This document shows, piece after piece, positions 24,201 through 35,620 of a DNA stretch of 64,000 bases. Numbering within the stretch: the first letter of the stretch is position 1; each line of letters opens with the position of its first letter. The DNA comes from Liolophura sinensis (lineage: Eukaryota; Mollusca; Polyplacophora; Chitonida; Chitonidae), in assembly GCF_032854445.1 (NCBI RefSeq), contig NC_088295.1:52807249-52871248 (forward strand). Direction: 5' to 3'. A program made the translations under genes and the position numbers. The notes beneath the pieces were generated by a model. The model saw nothing but the letters and a program-made list of their open reading frames with translations. It had not been told where the DNA came from and did no database searches.

Positions 24201-27200
24201 ACGGACAATGAATCACACTAGTCAGCAAATCAGTTGATTAGTCAACCGAATTGAATCTTTCACGAGGTAAAATGCAGGTGATCTTTCACGTTTCATTTAT
24301 ATTGTTGTTTTCATTTTTGTTCGTATATGTGCACTAAATTTATATAACAGCACATTTACATTTAAACTTTATTACATGTTTACCTAACTGTCACGTTAAC
24401 TGACACAATGTGCTTGATGCTGTTGCTAGTGATAAAGACGGGAAGTTCTGGTCTGATCGCGTATCGGTGGCAGACGAAGGAACTCAGCTGGATCTGGCTG
24501 CAGTCAAGTTGCCGAGTGGTCTACAAAAACAGCAAGCCGGACTTCGTTATTTGTACTCATAGACAGCTCACGTAAGTTAATATCCACATTTTTTTTAACG
24601 AGTGCCTTAGCTGTGAAACTTTCAGAAGCTTGCTGGAACACATACCAAACTACTTACACCAATTTAGAAAGGTTTACGAATGAACTGTGCGATCTCAACC
24701 AGATTTTTCAAGTTGTCCAGGGTGTAGCCAGCAGTTAGCGAAAAGAAAAACAACCCTATATTATCCCTTTTTCCATGAAATGAATATCATGGAAATCGTC
24801 AATTTTGTTTGTTTTAGGCAAATGTTAGAAATGTGTACCACTTAATAAAGTGACCAGAGGCGCTACGTAGACAATCATGACGGAGCAAATTCATCAAAGG
24901 CCACAGCCTCTGTATGGTGGCCTGTAATGGAAAAATAATTTGTGTTTGGCCGTGTACAATGGGTCAAGGCGTCACTAGTAAATCTGGTGATCCGTAAGAG
25001 ATATGTAAAGTGGAGCGAGGAGACCATGGTCTGTTACTGCCGTGCTTTACTGTGATGAACCCTACAATTGCATGGCCCGGATGTGGGCTGTCAATACATT
25101 AGTGTCTCAATCGATTGAACCATTAAATTCCCGCTATTACTGAGAATTGAAGGGTTTGTCCCGCTGAATCTACAAATAGGTAATGCAGCACGGAGGCAAA
25201 CGTCTACTTATTGAATTACAAAAATCAATAAACGATCTGATGGTGTTAATATCTGGCCAACTGCTTCGTGGGCCAAGGCTCGCTTTAACTTTCTCCACCC
25301 CACCAGCTACTTTTAACTACAGTGGTTGGCTTCTGTTTTATGCTTCTGTTTCACTCTCCGGTATTTTTTCTCTCCTTCTACGCAGGGAAGACGAGGGCCA
25401 AGATTTGGTTGTCAAACGTGGAAATGAGTTCAAACTCCCTTACCCATTACTTGACATCGACATTTGTTCCGGCTTTGGCTTTTCCGACGAAGAAGTGAGC
25501 CCAAAAGTGAAAGGCGGAAAAAGCAAGAAGACCAAAGCTCCCCTTCGGGACTACTTGCAGACAGGCCGCAAACGACGCTGTCCTTACCGGGAACCGCTCA
25601 ACGGGGTGAACGGCTGTGGCTCATATCCCGTCATAAATTCGTACATGGGCCAAGAGGAAATTAAGTCGGACTTGGTGTATCCCTACGCGGGTGGCAACTA
25701 TGCCTTGGAACCGGAACTGTACAGAGCACCAGGATATCACTCGTTCTCTGGTGCAGCCGTGTATCCAACCTCAGAACCATACAAACTAGACAGTGACAAG
25801 CATAGTTACTCTAATGGTTACTACCTTGACCACAGACAATACTCCCACACCCTATCATATCACAACAACGGCTATGCCGACCTCATGGTCCAGTCCTCAA
25901 AATATGGTTACGATCTGCCCAAATATGGGCTGGACGGCTATAGCATAGACCTCAGCAAGAAAGTTCACTATGACGACAATTATAACACCCACCTGGACTC
26001 TTTTCGAAAATACACGCCATATGATTATAGTGGTAATCGTGTAAACGGTCATTTAGACAGCATGGATCTGAGGCATCCTTCTGTGTACAATGCAGGGATG
26101 GTTGGTGGTATGGGCGAGGTGAATGGACCTACGGGACCAACCTCCTGCCTCAGTACTCCACCTCTGCTTCGTCCGGAACATACCAACCCTCAGATCTTGA
26201 AGTATGACCAGAGCCAAAACCATTTACCGGCGGATTCCAAGCAGTCTTACAGCACGTCTGGCGCCACCAGTCACGCTCACGACGTCAGCACAATTCGCGA
26301 CGTCAAGACACAGCAGACCTTTATCCCTTACCAGCAAAGTTCTGTGATTAAAAGTGTGACAGGCCGCGCAAGCTCGCCGGTCGTTACAGGTAGCATGGAC
26401 CAATCCAGCTGTTCTGGCGGAGGCCTCTATTCTCAAAACAGTCGGACTGTTGCCACCAGTTCATCTGATTCTTGGCTGTCTTGCACAAAATCTCACCCGG
26501 ATAGAAAGATAACCTCAACGCCGCTCTCAGAAAACATGTCCCCTAGTCAGCAAACGACAACCTCAGTGTTGGTATCTAGTCCCTCAAGCCGGCATGCTAA
26601 ACTCCCGGAGCCAGAGAAGGATGTGACGATTCTTTCGCCGGCAACAGTGTCCAGTTGCAGTGCGTTGACTAGATCCACGCCAACCTCCGTGATTCACTCG
26701 CCTGATAGAGTATCACATGTCAGGTAAGGGAATGTCATCAACAGATTGATGTCTCAAACAAGCAGACAACAGCGATTTCATTATAATGTTTATTTTATCT
26801 TGCTGGCACTCCTGAAAGATCCAAACTTTTTTGTTAAAGTTCGTGAAGTCTACGTGTTTCTGTTTAGAAAGGGTTCAAACCTGCCGTTATCATCATTGAA
26901 TATTTGCTCAGTTTGCTGTTTGGTATTTAAAGGCAGCGTATTAGGCTGTTTGTTGTTTTTATGTTGGTTGCATTATTTGTTTGGGTTTTTGTGCCACTTT
27001 TTTAGTCCTTTGTCAGTGAGTTCTAGGTTTTCTGCAGGGTAATTATATTTTCATTCTTTGTTTTAGTTTTTGTTGTTTTGTCTATCTATAATTCAGTATG
27101 ATACTGAAAAAAATTGGGTAACATGAAATCTTACCCAGTATCAAAGTTGACATTTGTATTAATGTGCTCTTGAAAATCGATTTCAAATGCCTTACCTACA

Positions 27201-27439
27201 GGTCATGTGATAAACAGCCTCATGTTCTAAACGGTATCCCTGTGCCGGTGGTTAAGACCTCTCCATGGGTCCAACACTCAATGGGTGCGACTCCCGGAGC
27301 TTACGATATGAAGGACTGGTCGGCTGTGGGCATGGGGATGGAGAGTTGTTCAAACCAACAGAAGTCCCAGTGCGGAATGGTGATGGACCGATACCTGGCA
27401 GCACCCAACAAACTTAGGGTTGGGTTCGATATGTTATAA
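9186..27439 (+). CDS. AHR: Aryl hydrocarbon receptor (bHLH-PAS transcription factor), 3' nine exons, 5' partial
   Basis: Nine exons (9186-9286, 10653-10742, 20223-20358, 21658-21731, 22130-22317, 23632-23738, 24430-24571, 25386-26723, 27202-27439) have GT/AG borders and join without a frame break into about 803 codons plus a stop. The product is recognisably AHR. PAS-A includes '[17 protein letters not shown]' and '[15 protein letters not shown]', the linker '[11 protein letters not shown]' and 'VLHGQN', and PAS-B '[11 protein letters not shown]', '[10 protein letters not shown]', 'LIKTGSSGL' and '[16 protein letters not shown]'. These follow the order of animal AHRs. Family knowledge: a cytosolic/nuclear receptor that partners ARNT and binds GCGTG-type elements; invertebrate orthologues (Spineless) act in development and often do not bind dioxin. 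The bHLH exons are not in the window. The long last third is tyrosine-, serine- and threonine-rich, as expected for a transactivation region. Ortholog identity is strong; ligand behaviour cannot be read from sequence alone. Confidence 0.93.
9594..9650 (+). repeat. SINE family 1 tail fragment
   Basis: 'cccggtttcctcccaccata' with 'ttgctggccgctgtc' is the SINE body, diverged and cut off before the terminal AT-rich tail. Confidence 0.55.
10653..10742 (+). CDS. AHR: AHR exon b: start of PAS-A
   Basis: Acceptor ctcctttgcag, donor gtaggt, 90 bases, phase 0 at both ends. It encodes '[20 protein letters not shown]' followed by [10 protein letters not shown], the first strands of PAS-A and very close to vertebrate AHR. 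It is followed by a 9.5-kb intron. Confidence 0.93.
13021..13296 (+). repeat. 276-bp duplicated segment, copy 1
   Basis: It matches 14815-15090 over its whole length with seven differences by eye (about 97%) and no gaps. Its middle (13081-13190) is a SINE family 1 tail; the rest is not recognised. No flanking duplication is seen here, so this is probably the donor locus. Confidence 0.9.
13676..13712 (+). repeat. Possible third repeat-family tail (CATT)n type
   Basis: 'cgacattaaaccccaagcat' followed by tcattcat. A related end lies at 60071-60113 ('gccgatgtggcgttaagcca', then tcattcattcat). Such ends occur in SINE/LINE-like repeats of molluscs. Only the tail is visible. Confidence 0.4.
14815..15090 (+). 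repeat. 276-bp duplicated segment, copy 2, in a 17-bp direct repeat
   Basis: This copy is bracketed by the direct repeat 'taaggaagaaataaaat' (14799-14815 and 15091-15107), as a target-site duplication would be. It has no A-tail or terminal repeats of its own. It looks like a sequence copied into a staggered break. Confidence 0.9.
17061..17412 (-). repeat. SINE family 2 (tRNA-derived)
   Basis: On the minus strand it starts 'ccggctccgatagcacagtt' with 'ggtagag' (A-box-like) and has a B-box-like 'gggtcgcgtc'. The body is 'cgcttggcgttcagcattaa' and it ends 'gtacgacgatacaccc'. It shares long stretches with 44711-44904 and 49408-49738. Confidence 0.75.
19108..19172 (-). repeat. SINE family 1 tail fragment
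   Basis: 'ttacgcggtactcaagaata' followed by 'tttcacttatacgatggcgg' is the reverse complement of the SINE 3' end. The copy is truncated after about 65 bp. Confidence 0.75.
19298..19570 (+). repeat. SINE family 1, full-length young copy
   Basis: It starts 'ggggcctccgtggctcagtc'. The A-box-like 'tggctcagtcgg' is at 19308-19319 and the B-box-like 'gagttcaagtcc' at 19376-19387. The common body follows, ending 'ggcgtaaaacaccaatc' plus about 21 A. A perfect 14-bp target-site duplication 'aacacttttatttc' flanks it (19284-19297 and 19571-19584). The intact tail and perfect duplication indicate recent LINE-mediated insertion in an AHR intron. Confidence 0.93.
20223..20358 (+). CDS. AHR: AHR exon c: rest of PAS-A core
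   Basis: Acceptor ttgttcag, donor gtgtgt, 136 bases. It encodes '[20 protein letters not shown]' then [11 protein letters not shown] and a short divergent linker to 'HEVLLPG'. The linker is shorter than the corresponding vertebrate AHR insert. The exon ends with one base of a split codon. Confidence 0.93.
21658..21731 (+). CDS. AHR: AHR exon d: end of PAS-A
   Basis: Acceptor tttccag, donor gtaagt, 74 bases. It completes the split GAA codon and encodes '[20 protein letters not shown]' then SGFI, matching the AHR RLRCLLDNSSGF segment. It ends in phase 0. Confidence 0.93.
22130..22317 (+). CDS. AHR: AHR exon e: inter-PAS linker and start of PAS-B
   Basis: Acceptor tttgtag, donor gtacag, 188 bases. 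It encodes '[12 protein letters not shown]', '[20 protein letters not shown]' and '[18 protein letters not shown]', matching the AHR LKYLHGQ, LFAIATP and FRTKHKLDFTP blocks. The last Arg codon is split 2/1 with the next exon. Confidence 0.93.
23632..23738 (+). CDS. AHR: AHR exon f: PAS-B
   Basis: Acceptor gattgtag, donor gtaagt, 107 bases. It encodes '[20 protein letters not shown]' then [15 protein letters not shown], the central PAS-B helices. The His of the FIH/LIH position seen in AHR is kept. It ends with one base of a Leu codon completed in the next exon. Confidence 0.93.
23872..23976 (+). repeat. SINE family 1 tail fragment with AAAT tail
   Basis: The diverged body 'gtgaaatccccttgagtagg' and 'gcgttaaacaccaatgaaat' is followed by an (AAAT)n tail. 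A second, more decayed tail-like piece lies at about 24060-24145. Confidence 0.65.
24430..24571 (+). CDS. AHR: AHR exon g: end of PAS-B
   Basis: Acceptor gttgctag, donor gtaagt, 142 bases. It encodes IKTGSSGL, '[20 protein letters not shown]' and '[15 protein letters not shown]'. It closes the PAS-B beta-sheet. A Cys occupies the position of Ala/Val in the vertebrate IIATQ/IIVTQ ligand-pocket strand. It ends two bases into a Thr codon. Confidence 0.93.
25386..26723 (+). CDS. AHR: AHR exon h: post-PAS basic segment and tyrosine-rich C-terminal region
   Basis: Acceptor ctacgcag, donor gtaagg, 1338 bases. It starts with '[20 protein letters not shown]', the AHR post-PAS segment. A basic patch '[13 protein letters not shown]' could be a nuclear-localisation element. 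Residues coded by 25621-26091 contain about 25 Tyr in 157 positions, and the rest is Ser/Thr/Gln-rich. The frame stays open upstream into the intron as far as a methionine at 25183. That stretch is not coding, because the splice junction from the previous exon restores the conserved sequence only at 25386. Confidence 0.92.
26724..27201 (+). other. Last AHR intron
   Basis: It has donor gtaagg and acceptor cctacag and is T-rich. A hydrophobic open frame (26746-27042) inside it reflects the T-rich composition and is not supported as coding. Confidence 0.8.
27202..27439 (+). CDS. AHR: AHR exon i: terminal coding exon
   Basis: Acceptor cctacag joins the 'ag' overhang of exon h to complete an Arg codon. 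The exon then encodes '[20 protein letters not shown]', a W/M/G-rich stretch ('[14 protein letters not shown]') and ends '[10 protein letters not shown]' at TAA 27437-27439. No homology is recognised for this tail, but frame, splice phase and codon use support it. It is slightly less certain than the PAS exons. Confidence 0.82.
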
Positions 27440-28320
27440 AACATGTGAGTGAGAAGAATTACTGACGATTTGGATATGAGAAGAACGATCTGCAGATATT
27501 GACCTGCAGATGGATCGAGATCTAATGCGCAATAATAGTCCACACTGTTTGGGACTGGATAACTGTTGATCCCTTTTTGACGTATTTGTATACCGTGCAA
27601 TTTTGCAAATATGGTCGGGTAAAGAAATCCAAAATTACAAAAAATTGAACGTTATGTCAGGCATATTAGAAAAAATAGTTGATTAGCGTTGTAAAAGATG
27701 GTCGTCCTTCTTCGTTTATAGTTTTGAAACTCATGATTTGTGCTCCTACTAACTTCACATTATCGCCTTGGCATTTTGTTAGACTTTTGCCACCATATCA
27801 GTTTTACTAGATCTAGTCGTCACATTGCTGTTCTGCTCTTTGTTACCACATTGACATAAAAAAAGACAAGATGTGAATGTGCCTTTTCCTTTTTTAGGTT
27901 TTAAGGGACCTTTGTTCAGCCATTCAGAGGTTGTGACTACCAACTCGGAGGAAGGACTAAAGCAAAAACAGTGCCATTGAAATGTAAATTATGTACTATG
28001 AGACAAACTCAGCTAGTGACCATGTGCATTTTCTTGAAAGCTTAGATAAGATTGTAGAGCGTATTTCAATAACTACTGCACATTAGTGCTTGAAATGTCT
28101 TACACATGGATACGGGAAATTGGTTTGGACAAAGCTCTGTGCTTGGGGACAGCTCCGGCCGTCGTTTGTGTTAAGGACAACCCTTCTGTATTCAATACGT
28201 ATACCAAACTAAAGGACCCAGGCCGCGTTCTAGATGGTGCAAGCGGAAATGGACTGCCTATAGTGAGATGGAAACAGAGCATATCTCTTAAAAATAAAGA
28301 CATTATCGTGGTACACCAAA
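27440..28320 (+). other. Probable AHR 3' UTR with a candidate poly(A) signal
   Basis: This is non-coding sequence directly after the AHR stop. An AATAAA lies at 28293-28298, followed within 20-40 bases by a GT-rich stretch (28323-28340), which fits a cleavage site near 28315. The UTR length is inferred only from this. Short open frames here (for example 28086-28325) have no recognisable features. Confidence 0.35.
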
Positions 28321-31300
28321 AGTGATTGTTGGCAATGTTGAATAACATTAAAAGTGGACTTGATCAATTGTGTATGTAATCTTTCACTACTGCCTGACGT
28401 CTGAAGGGTAATTACCCAGGAATCCTGCACATTGTGTTTGGGAATTGTTTGCCTCCAATATGAATCAGTCTCCGCGCATGAGACTCACTGGACTATTCTA
28501 GTCACCTCAAGTGTGTCATACATTCTCATCACGACATTAATTCCAGTATAAAGATCTCGCTGTATCCCCTTTGCTATGTTGCAAGTAAATATTCGTTCAT
28601 TTCTTAATTATATGATTGTTGTTGTTGAGTTAGTACAGCCTTGTCAATATTATTTGGCTTATACGACAACGGTCAGTTATTTGGTGGAAATTGGGGCGTA
28701 ACTTAACAACTCGGTCACAACCCGCCCAGCCCATGTGTATTCATTGATATTTGTAGTTAGATGAATGAGACATAAAAACATGTTATTTATTTATTTATTT
28801 GATTGTGGGCTTACGTCGTAAATGAGAATTTAGTTCACTTAAACGACTGTAGTTAGTTTTATTGGTCGCGGAAACCTCTGTCCTTAAGCAAGTAAAAGTG
28901 AAAAGAACAGAAAGTGTTTTGCATGGAACTTTATGTAAGACCACGAGCGCTGTCGACTGCTTTATATTGCCACCAATGCCTGGAGAACAGTGAAACCAAC
29001 GAAATCTCGGGATTCTCTGTCTTATGTAGACACTGGATTGAATCACGAGTGTTTCATGAAAGGCCATGCATGCGACTTGACCACACTGCAACGACCCGCC
29101 CCGTTCATGTGTATTTATTGCACGGTATGATGTTCATGAGACGTGTGGTTAGTAGACGGGTGAGGTGCAGAAACACGATACAAGTGACATTCTGTTAAAT
29201 GCTATCACATCGTTGTAAGCTTAGCCTGGGAATTACCAGACAGGCTACATTATCATATTATCAAAGTACTGGTCATGTGAGAGCTGTTGCTGATATCATC
29301 CAGTCAGTATGGGCTGTCTGGCATTTTACCAGCCCACTAGTGTATGGTGTCGGATTTACGCTGTCGTAATAGCCGCCATGCGCTAATCACCCAGTATAGT
29401 CCCTCTCAGAATGACTTGATCGGGAGACAATTGCAAACGGCCAAGGGACGTCAAAGAACGCCTTAGCCATGTTCATGTTACGTTTGGGAATGTAACGGTC
29501 TGGTCAAGTCTCACAACAACATGACCGTGCCAAACCAGGCAGCATCTATCTTTTTCTTTTCTTGAAGGGTGATCCCGGATGTATAAGTTGGTATTAGGCC
29601 TACAAATACCGAGACGACAGTCGCTGCAACTCATCAGTCTGTTATACAAGAAAAAACGCTATACCTTGGGTACAGAATCACGTAAACATGAATTGCAGTC
29701 GTCTTTTAGGAAGATTCATATCTTTGGCGATTGGATTACACGCTGTTTCACAGTTTGTGAAGCTATACAAGGCTTCTACTGTAATACACTAGGGCAGATT
29801 CCTCAAAATTGGAAATACATTTGAAATACCACGCAGGTTTTTCTTAATACCCCAAAAATGGAACTGAAGTCTAGGTTAAATCTTATATGATGATGTTACA
29901 GTTTTGAACAATGCCTGAGCCGTTATTCGTTAGCGTCTGATCTAGAGAATGTCTTGTCAAAATAAAATCGCAGCTGTTCCATGAATATGACTGTCTTCAG
30001 AAATATATATGTAGTATTAGAACCATAAAATCTAAACATTCCGAAAGTATACTGAAATCCAGTGACCAAGAAGTGACTGCGTAAATCTCGGACATTGGGG
30101 CTTAATTAAAATCATTATATTTTATTCATACAAAGAATACCTGAATTCCAATTCCAAAATTGTAGCCTATATTCTTATAACGTGTAAAACTGTATTGACA
30201 TTCAATGCTAGGGTTACTTTTTATTTATTTTACTTTTTATTTCAAAGGTATCAAGTTAGGAAAGGGTATTTACTGTATCAACAGTCTAAATTATGATATA
30301 CAACATGTATTTCTTCATTAACCACTGAAATCCACATCAGCAAGGAATGTAATAATGTTTCTAGTTTGTCCAGAACAAATATTTCCCAACAAACTGCACA
30401 CTCTAGCACCAACTTCATCAGGCTGACAGAAATGATTACTTGCATGTTATAAATTTGATAACATGCATGTGACAACACCGATTGAAGTAAACTATCTTGA
30501 AAACGCGATACTGGTATAGTTTATAAGAAACACCCTCCCACCAGTTCCTCTTCATAAAAAAAAATGATCTGTTCATAGCGATAGGACAAATTATCCAATC
30601 TGTGCATTGCCTGAACGACTGTGATATCCGAGCTGCACGGCCGTGGGAAGCTTCATAAATTTTCATTCCGATTTCTGTATTACGCATCCATCAAGGGTTA
30701 AGCAAGAACACAAAAATAATGAACCAATCCAGCACGCTATTTAAATTGTTGGCTTACAATATATATGTGCTTTGAATGACAAACAGTGGGCGACAATTTA
30801 ATAGACATGGAATACAGTGGATTTATTTAAATCAAATTATTGTCATCGTCAGATAAGGTACGAAGCGGTACAAAATTATACATTACTATGATATAATGAA
30901 TTTATTGCACATCGTTGAAATCAAGCAATTTAAAGCGTTTTCACGTTTTTCAGTTATCGTTTAAAAATGTTTTTTCTAGTAGTGTGGATATCTTACTGTA
31001 CAATATGACAGATTATTTAGACATATTTGTTTAACAGCCAGATAAATTGCCCTTTATATTTGTTAGCTAACTATTCATGTCAAACAAAGTATTTGTACAA
31101 CAACAACTTTGGGTTCCTTTGCCTGATCGCTGGCACAAATCGCCGTTTGTATGGAGACAAACGATAACTGGGTGCAGGGCGTTCAGTTGGAAAGACCACA
31201 AGTATATACAGGTTATAAGTTTAGGGATGTAAGCTGACGCATTGACTTGATATCTGTGTGTTCACGTTGTTATACCATGTAAAAAGAAACACGTGTGCGG

Positions 31301-31783
31301 TAACAAACTTTCATCGTTTTATCACCATAGCCTTGCTATATACTTCCACACAACGGGCTTTTGCTCGGACAGAACCATGTAATCTTCCATATCTTGAAAC
31401 ATTTTTGAACCAATAGTACTACACGAAATGAATTGTTTCATAATATATTCATGAATATGTACACGAATGCTTCTGATTTTTTTCTTCATTTGTTCTTCAA
31501 TAGATGTATGATATTGTACGTACATCAAGAGAGCCGTCACGAAACACACAATATCTCCGGTATACATATACATGTATAAAATTGATTGTGTTGTCCTCTG
31601 TGTCGATCCTTGAAAACGAATACAAAATTTCATGATATGAAATCTTCTTGGGATACACTCGCCTAAACATGTACAATCAGATATTTTGCAAACTATAATT
31701 ATGTTTTTACATTTATTATGAAAAAACCTTCAGAATGCCGTGTAGGATTTCTTATACACATTATATATGGTTACCGGGGTAAC

Positions 31784-31787
<4 letters not shown>

Positions 31788-31861
<74 letters not shown>

Positions 31862-31896
31862 GCACACACACACACACACACACGCACACACACACT
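31788..31896. repeat. Compound (TA)n(CA)n microsatellite
   Basis: About 55 bases of TA pass directly into about 50 bases of CA with three CG interruptions. Both tracts are prone to unusual DNA structure and slippage. Confidence 0.92.
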
Positions 31897-34800
31897 CATG
31901 CATGTATATATACCAAGAAATGATAGAATAACATACGAGCCTTCTCAACATCTTTGTATATTCTCTCAACTTTCTACATCTTGGTATATATATATGCATG
32001 GGTGTTATTGTGTTGATATGCATCATTCGCTCTTTCCTGGCTTACCTCACATGTACATTATGCAAACAGTTCTTTATTTGTTTTTCACTCAAAAATTCAC
32101 TAAAATTCCTACAGTTTGCTCATGATTTTACTGGGATTTTCATAAATTTATTTGTATATCAACTTAACTGTCATGCAAACAACAAAATGATATGAGAGAA
32201 TGGTAATGCCACGTATATAAGCTCACACTACAGGTGCACGTCAACTACACCAGTAAATCAGTTACTGTTGAAGGCATAGTTCACATCTATATTAATATAT
32301 ATGGACATATTTATTTGCATGCTATTTTCTAATCCCATGGCCACGGTGTGTATAAATACGAAACACAACTAATATTTGGGTTCACTAAAAATTCAAATCT
32401 TGAATAAATAAAATATTTCCATCAGATGTTAAAAGTATGTAGAATATTGGACATTTCAACAATGGCTGCTGTTTTCACTTTGTATGTAGACTACTTATGT
32501 TTATTTTTGTTTTTTGTTTGTTTTTGTTTTTTTTTTTTACTTTCATTTTCGTTGTCAGCATGTGCATATAATTTATTTTTTAAAATATATATACATTTCC
32601 ATTTATTTAAATGTAGCTATTTATTTTGCTAATTCTAAGTTCCTTGTCTTTATGCCAGTATTTATATATTTACATGTAGATTAAAACATGACGATTAACA
32701 AACCAGCAAATCGCGTGCAAAGTATCTGTATGCCAGGGTGCCACTCACGTAGAACGGGGTTTGTTAGAGCTTTTTCCATGCTAATTATCTTGCGGGAAAA
32801 ATGTAATAAACTGGAAGTCGTGTTGATGTCATTAGGGACTCTGGTCAGAATTGGAGAGGGGTAGATGGGTGAATGCAACTTCCAGGTGGGAAAGGTGACA
32901 AGAATGCGACCTGTATACGGTATTTTCATGTCGTATAAAACTGCGTGATATAGACGGCATTAATATAACATCGCATGCATCAGGTTAACGGTGACTAGAG
33001 GGGAAAAGCGCGCGGCTATATATCGTCTCGCGTTTTAATGTTTTACTGAACGCCAGACGTCGAGTACGGACATGACCTGCTTCTTGAGAACCCCTTTATC
33101 ATGTCGAGAAAACCGTTCATATCTTTATTAAAAGTCTAACGTGTAGAAACGATTCGTGTTTGCTGCACTTAATCGCCGGCAATGCTCCGTCCCGGCTGAC
33201 TCTTGCGTGCCGGCCTCCAAGCATGTCTACAACAACCGCATGTAAACAGAAACCGGAACACGCTATAAGGCCGCACGAAATTATTTAGATCTATAGGAAT
33301 TTATACGCTTCCTTTCGTTTCAAGACAAACATGTTCTGATTTAATTGTTTACAGGGTTAAAAATGTAAATTCAAAACAAAGAAATAACAATGATTACAAG
33401 GGTAGATGTTTATGCTAATAATTCCATGAGATTATAACATGCCGCTTGTCTGTTTTGTTCACATGTTTGTGTAGTATTCAAACATTAAAGCATTTATATT
33501 TTTATCAGGGCAGATTTGCAAATTTATGATCCAAATTAGCACACATGTATTTTGTAAAACAAAGCTCACCATTATTCAGTCAACTTATTCCAGTATATAA
33601 TAAACTAATAAAAAGCCTATTCTGGTGAGGCCACATTTTCCTCAGTCAAAAAATCCTGTTTCACATTTGAACAATTAAGAAATAAATATTTTTATTTTAC
33701 TTGCACAAATTTCTGGAAATATGCGCTTACAACCGAAATAAATAAATTTTAAGTAATTTCCATTACAAAAAAAAATTATAATATTTCTTTATTTGAATAC
33801 AAGGTATTTCAAGCGTATTGGAACTGCCATTGCGATTTATTTGATTTACCAAGAAACCGATTTACATATCCTTTCTGTAGTGGAATTAAGTCAAAACCAA
33901 ATGTTTGGGGGTTTTTTTTGTTGAATTTCTATCAATTTCCACACAAAAAATGTTTTATCAAATGTCAAGGGATTTTTTGGAATTTTTGGCTTACACTGTA
34001 GCTCGTGGCAAATTGCAATCCTATAGCGGCGATGGTGTATTTATAGATGAATCAATCATCGAATTACTTTTTATTCAGGTTCAAGCAAGTTTTTTTTTCA
34101 CAAATCACTGTTATGCTATGTTTTATCAGGAACGTTGAATATGAAATCGCCCTATATGGATGGGTTCATTGCTTAAGGTCGTTGATGTCAAAATAGTGTT
34201 TTTGTGGGATGCGAGATGGTGTGTTACAGCTTAAATTCCCAAAGCTTTTTGCAACATCCAATGCCGTATTTCCATTTACGATTATATCAAATACGCATAC
34301 GGTAAGGTAGCTAAGCCAGCTACAGTGAGATAGTTTTTAAAACTTCGTTGTTCTCAGATCAAACTAAGAATGGGAGGTAAAGTAGGAATTCTATTAAGCT
34401 ACCTACTTAATGATTTGAAAGAAAGCTGTGGGAGGTATGGGGGCTATAACTCCAAATTGCGTGGCGAGTTTTCCAGATGTTAATTCGGTGCTGAACTTCC
34501 CTGGCAGATCGGCGCCAAGATGTGAGAGCCGGGGTGGTTTTTGGGTGTACACAAGTCCATAGTAAACCCATCATTATAAGGCAGACCTTATTTACACATG
34601 CGGTGGGTTGTTGAGGAGTTTGTGATCGCATGTCAGCGCTGCCCGAGGGAAATAAGCCCGATACAAGAATCATACATGTTTAATGACGTGTTTCGGAGAT
34701 ACAGCATCGTTGAACGTTCAATCTGACCATCCCCGAGCGTTTCAGCTGGCTATTTTACAAACGCACAGACTTTATTCCTCTTCCCGAACCTAAGACCTTC

Positions 34801-35620
34801 TCAATCTTAACGATCCTGCCGACCATGTACACACATTATCATTAGACAACCTGGGCAATGCAGTTCTTCACCAATTCGGAGGGTATACCATAGTCTCATA
34901 TTTCTGTTATAGCGATGGAAACTCTGTCTGTACTTCTTTTTTTTTTTTTTTCTTTGCTTAAAATCCTCGTATTTGGTTTTGGAATTAACTAATACGTTAA
35001 CCAATTGCCATTAAGTAATGTTGGAGAATTACGACATTTATGGCTTGTAGGCCTACATCTGTTTACAAAGTTTCATGAACACATACATATAAACTCCGTA
35101 TGACGTCTAATGCTGCCGCACACCTGCAAAATATACACCGTTAACCTGACGGACCTATAAATAGGTTCTGTATCGAATATTGTGTGTATGCATATTAATG
35201 TATGTTTTATAACCTCATCTATCGCTATATAATTAAACACGCGTTACATGTGTATTTTCGGTCTATATCTATACTTCTCCACTTTTATTGTTTCGTGGAC
35301 AAAAATCCTGTAGGGAACGATAGTTGTGATAATAATACAAGTTGCGTTTTATACTAATTACATACACACGTCAGGTCTGTACATATCTATCCACGATGAT
35401 GTTGAGAAAGGTTCATTTGTTTATTATTCCATAGCTACTTGCATATTTTATTTGTAGTATTTTGTACACAAATATCATGTGGTGAACGAAGGTAACAATA
35501 ATGACACAAGTTGGAAATGTTAACAAACGGTTATGTTAAGCCACTAAATTGACAATATGGATAAATCCGGGTTTTGTCCGATTGCACACGTTGTTTTGCC
35601 GGTGTGGTAGAGCACTGTGC

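Larger units (their letters stand above)
20359..25385 (+). other. Five AHR introns among exons c to h
   Basis: Introns are 20359-21657, 21732-22129, 22318-23631, 23739-24429 and 24572-25385, all GT...AG. They look unremarkable apart from SINE-tail fragments in 23872-23976 and 24060-24145. I see nothing else in them. Confidence 0.85.

Noticed and set aside
25183-25385. Methionine-started extension upstream of the large AHR exon
   Set aside because: A clean acceptor at 25384-25385 joins the previous exon in frame and restores conserved AHR sequence. The upstream part is T-rich intron that happens to be open.
28086-28325. 79-residue frame after AHR
   Set aside because: It lies in the probable 3' UTR, shows no recognisable domain and is overlapped by an equally long antisense frame.
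31718-32125. 135-residue frame through the TA/CA tract and its antisense frame
   Set aside because: It is a translation of a microsatellite (alternating Ile-Tyr and Thr-His).
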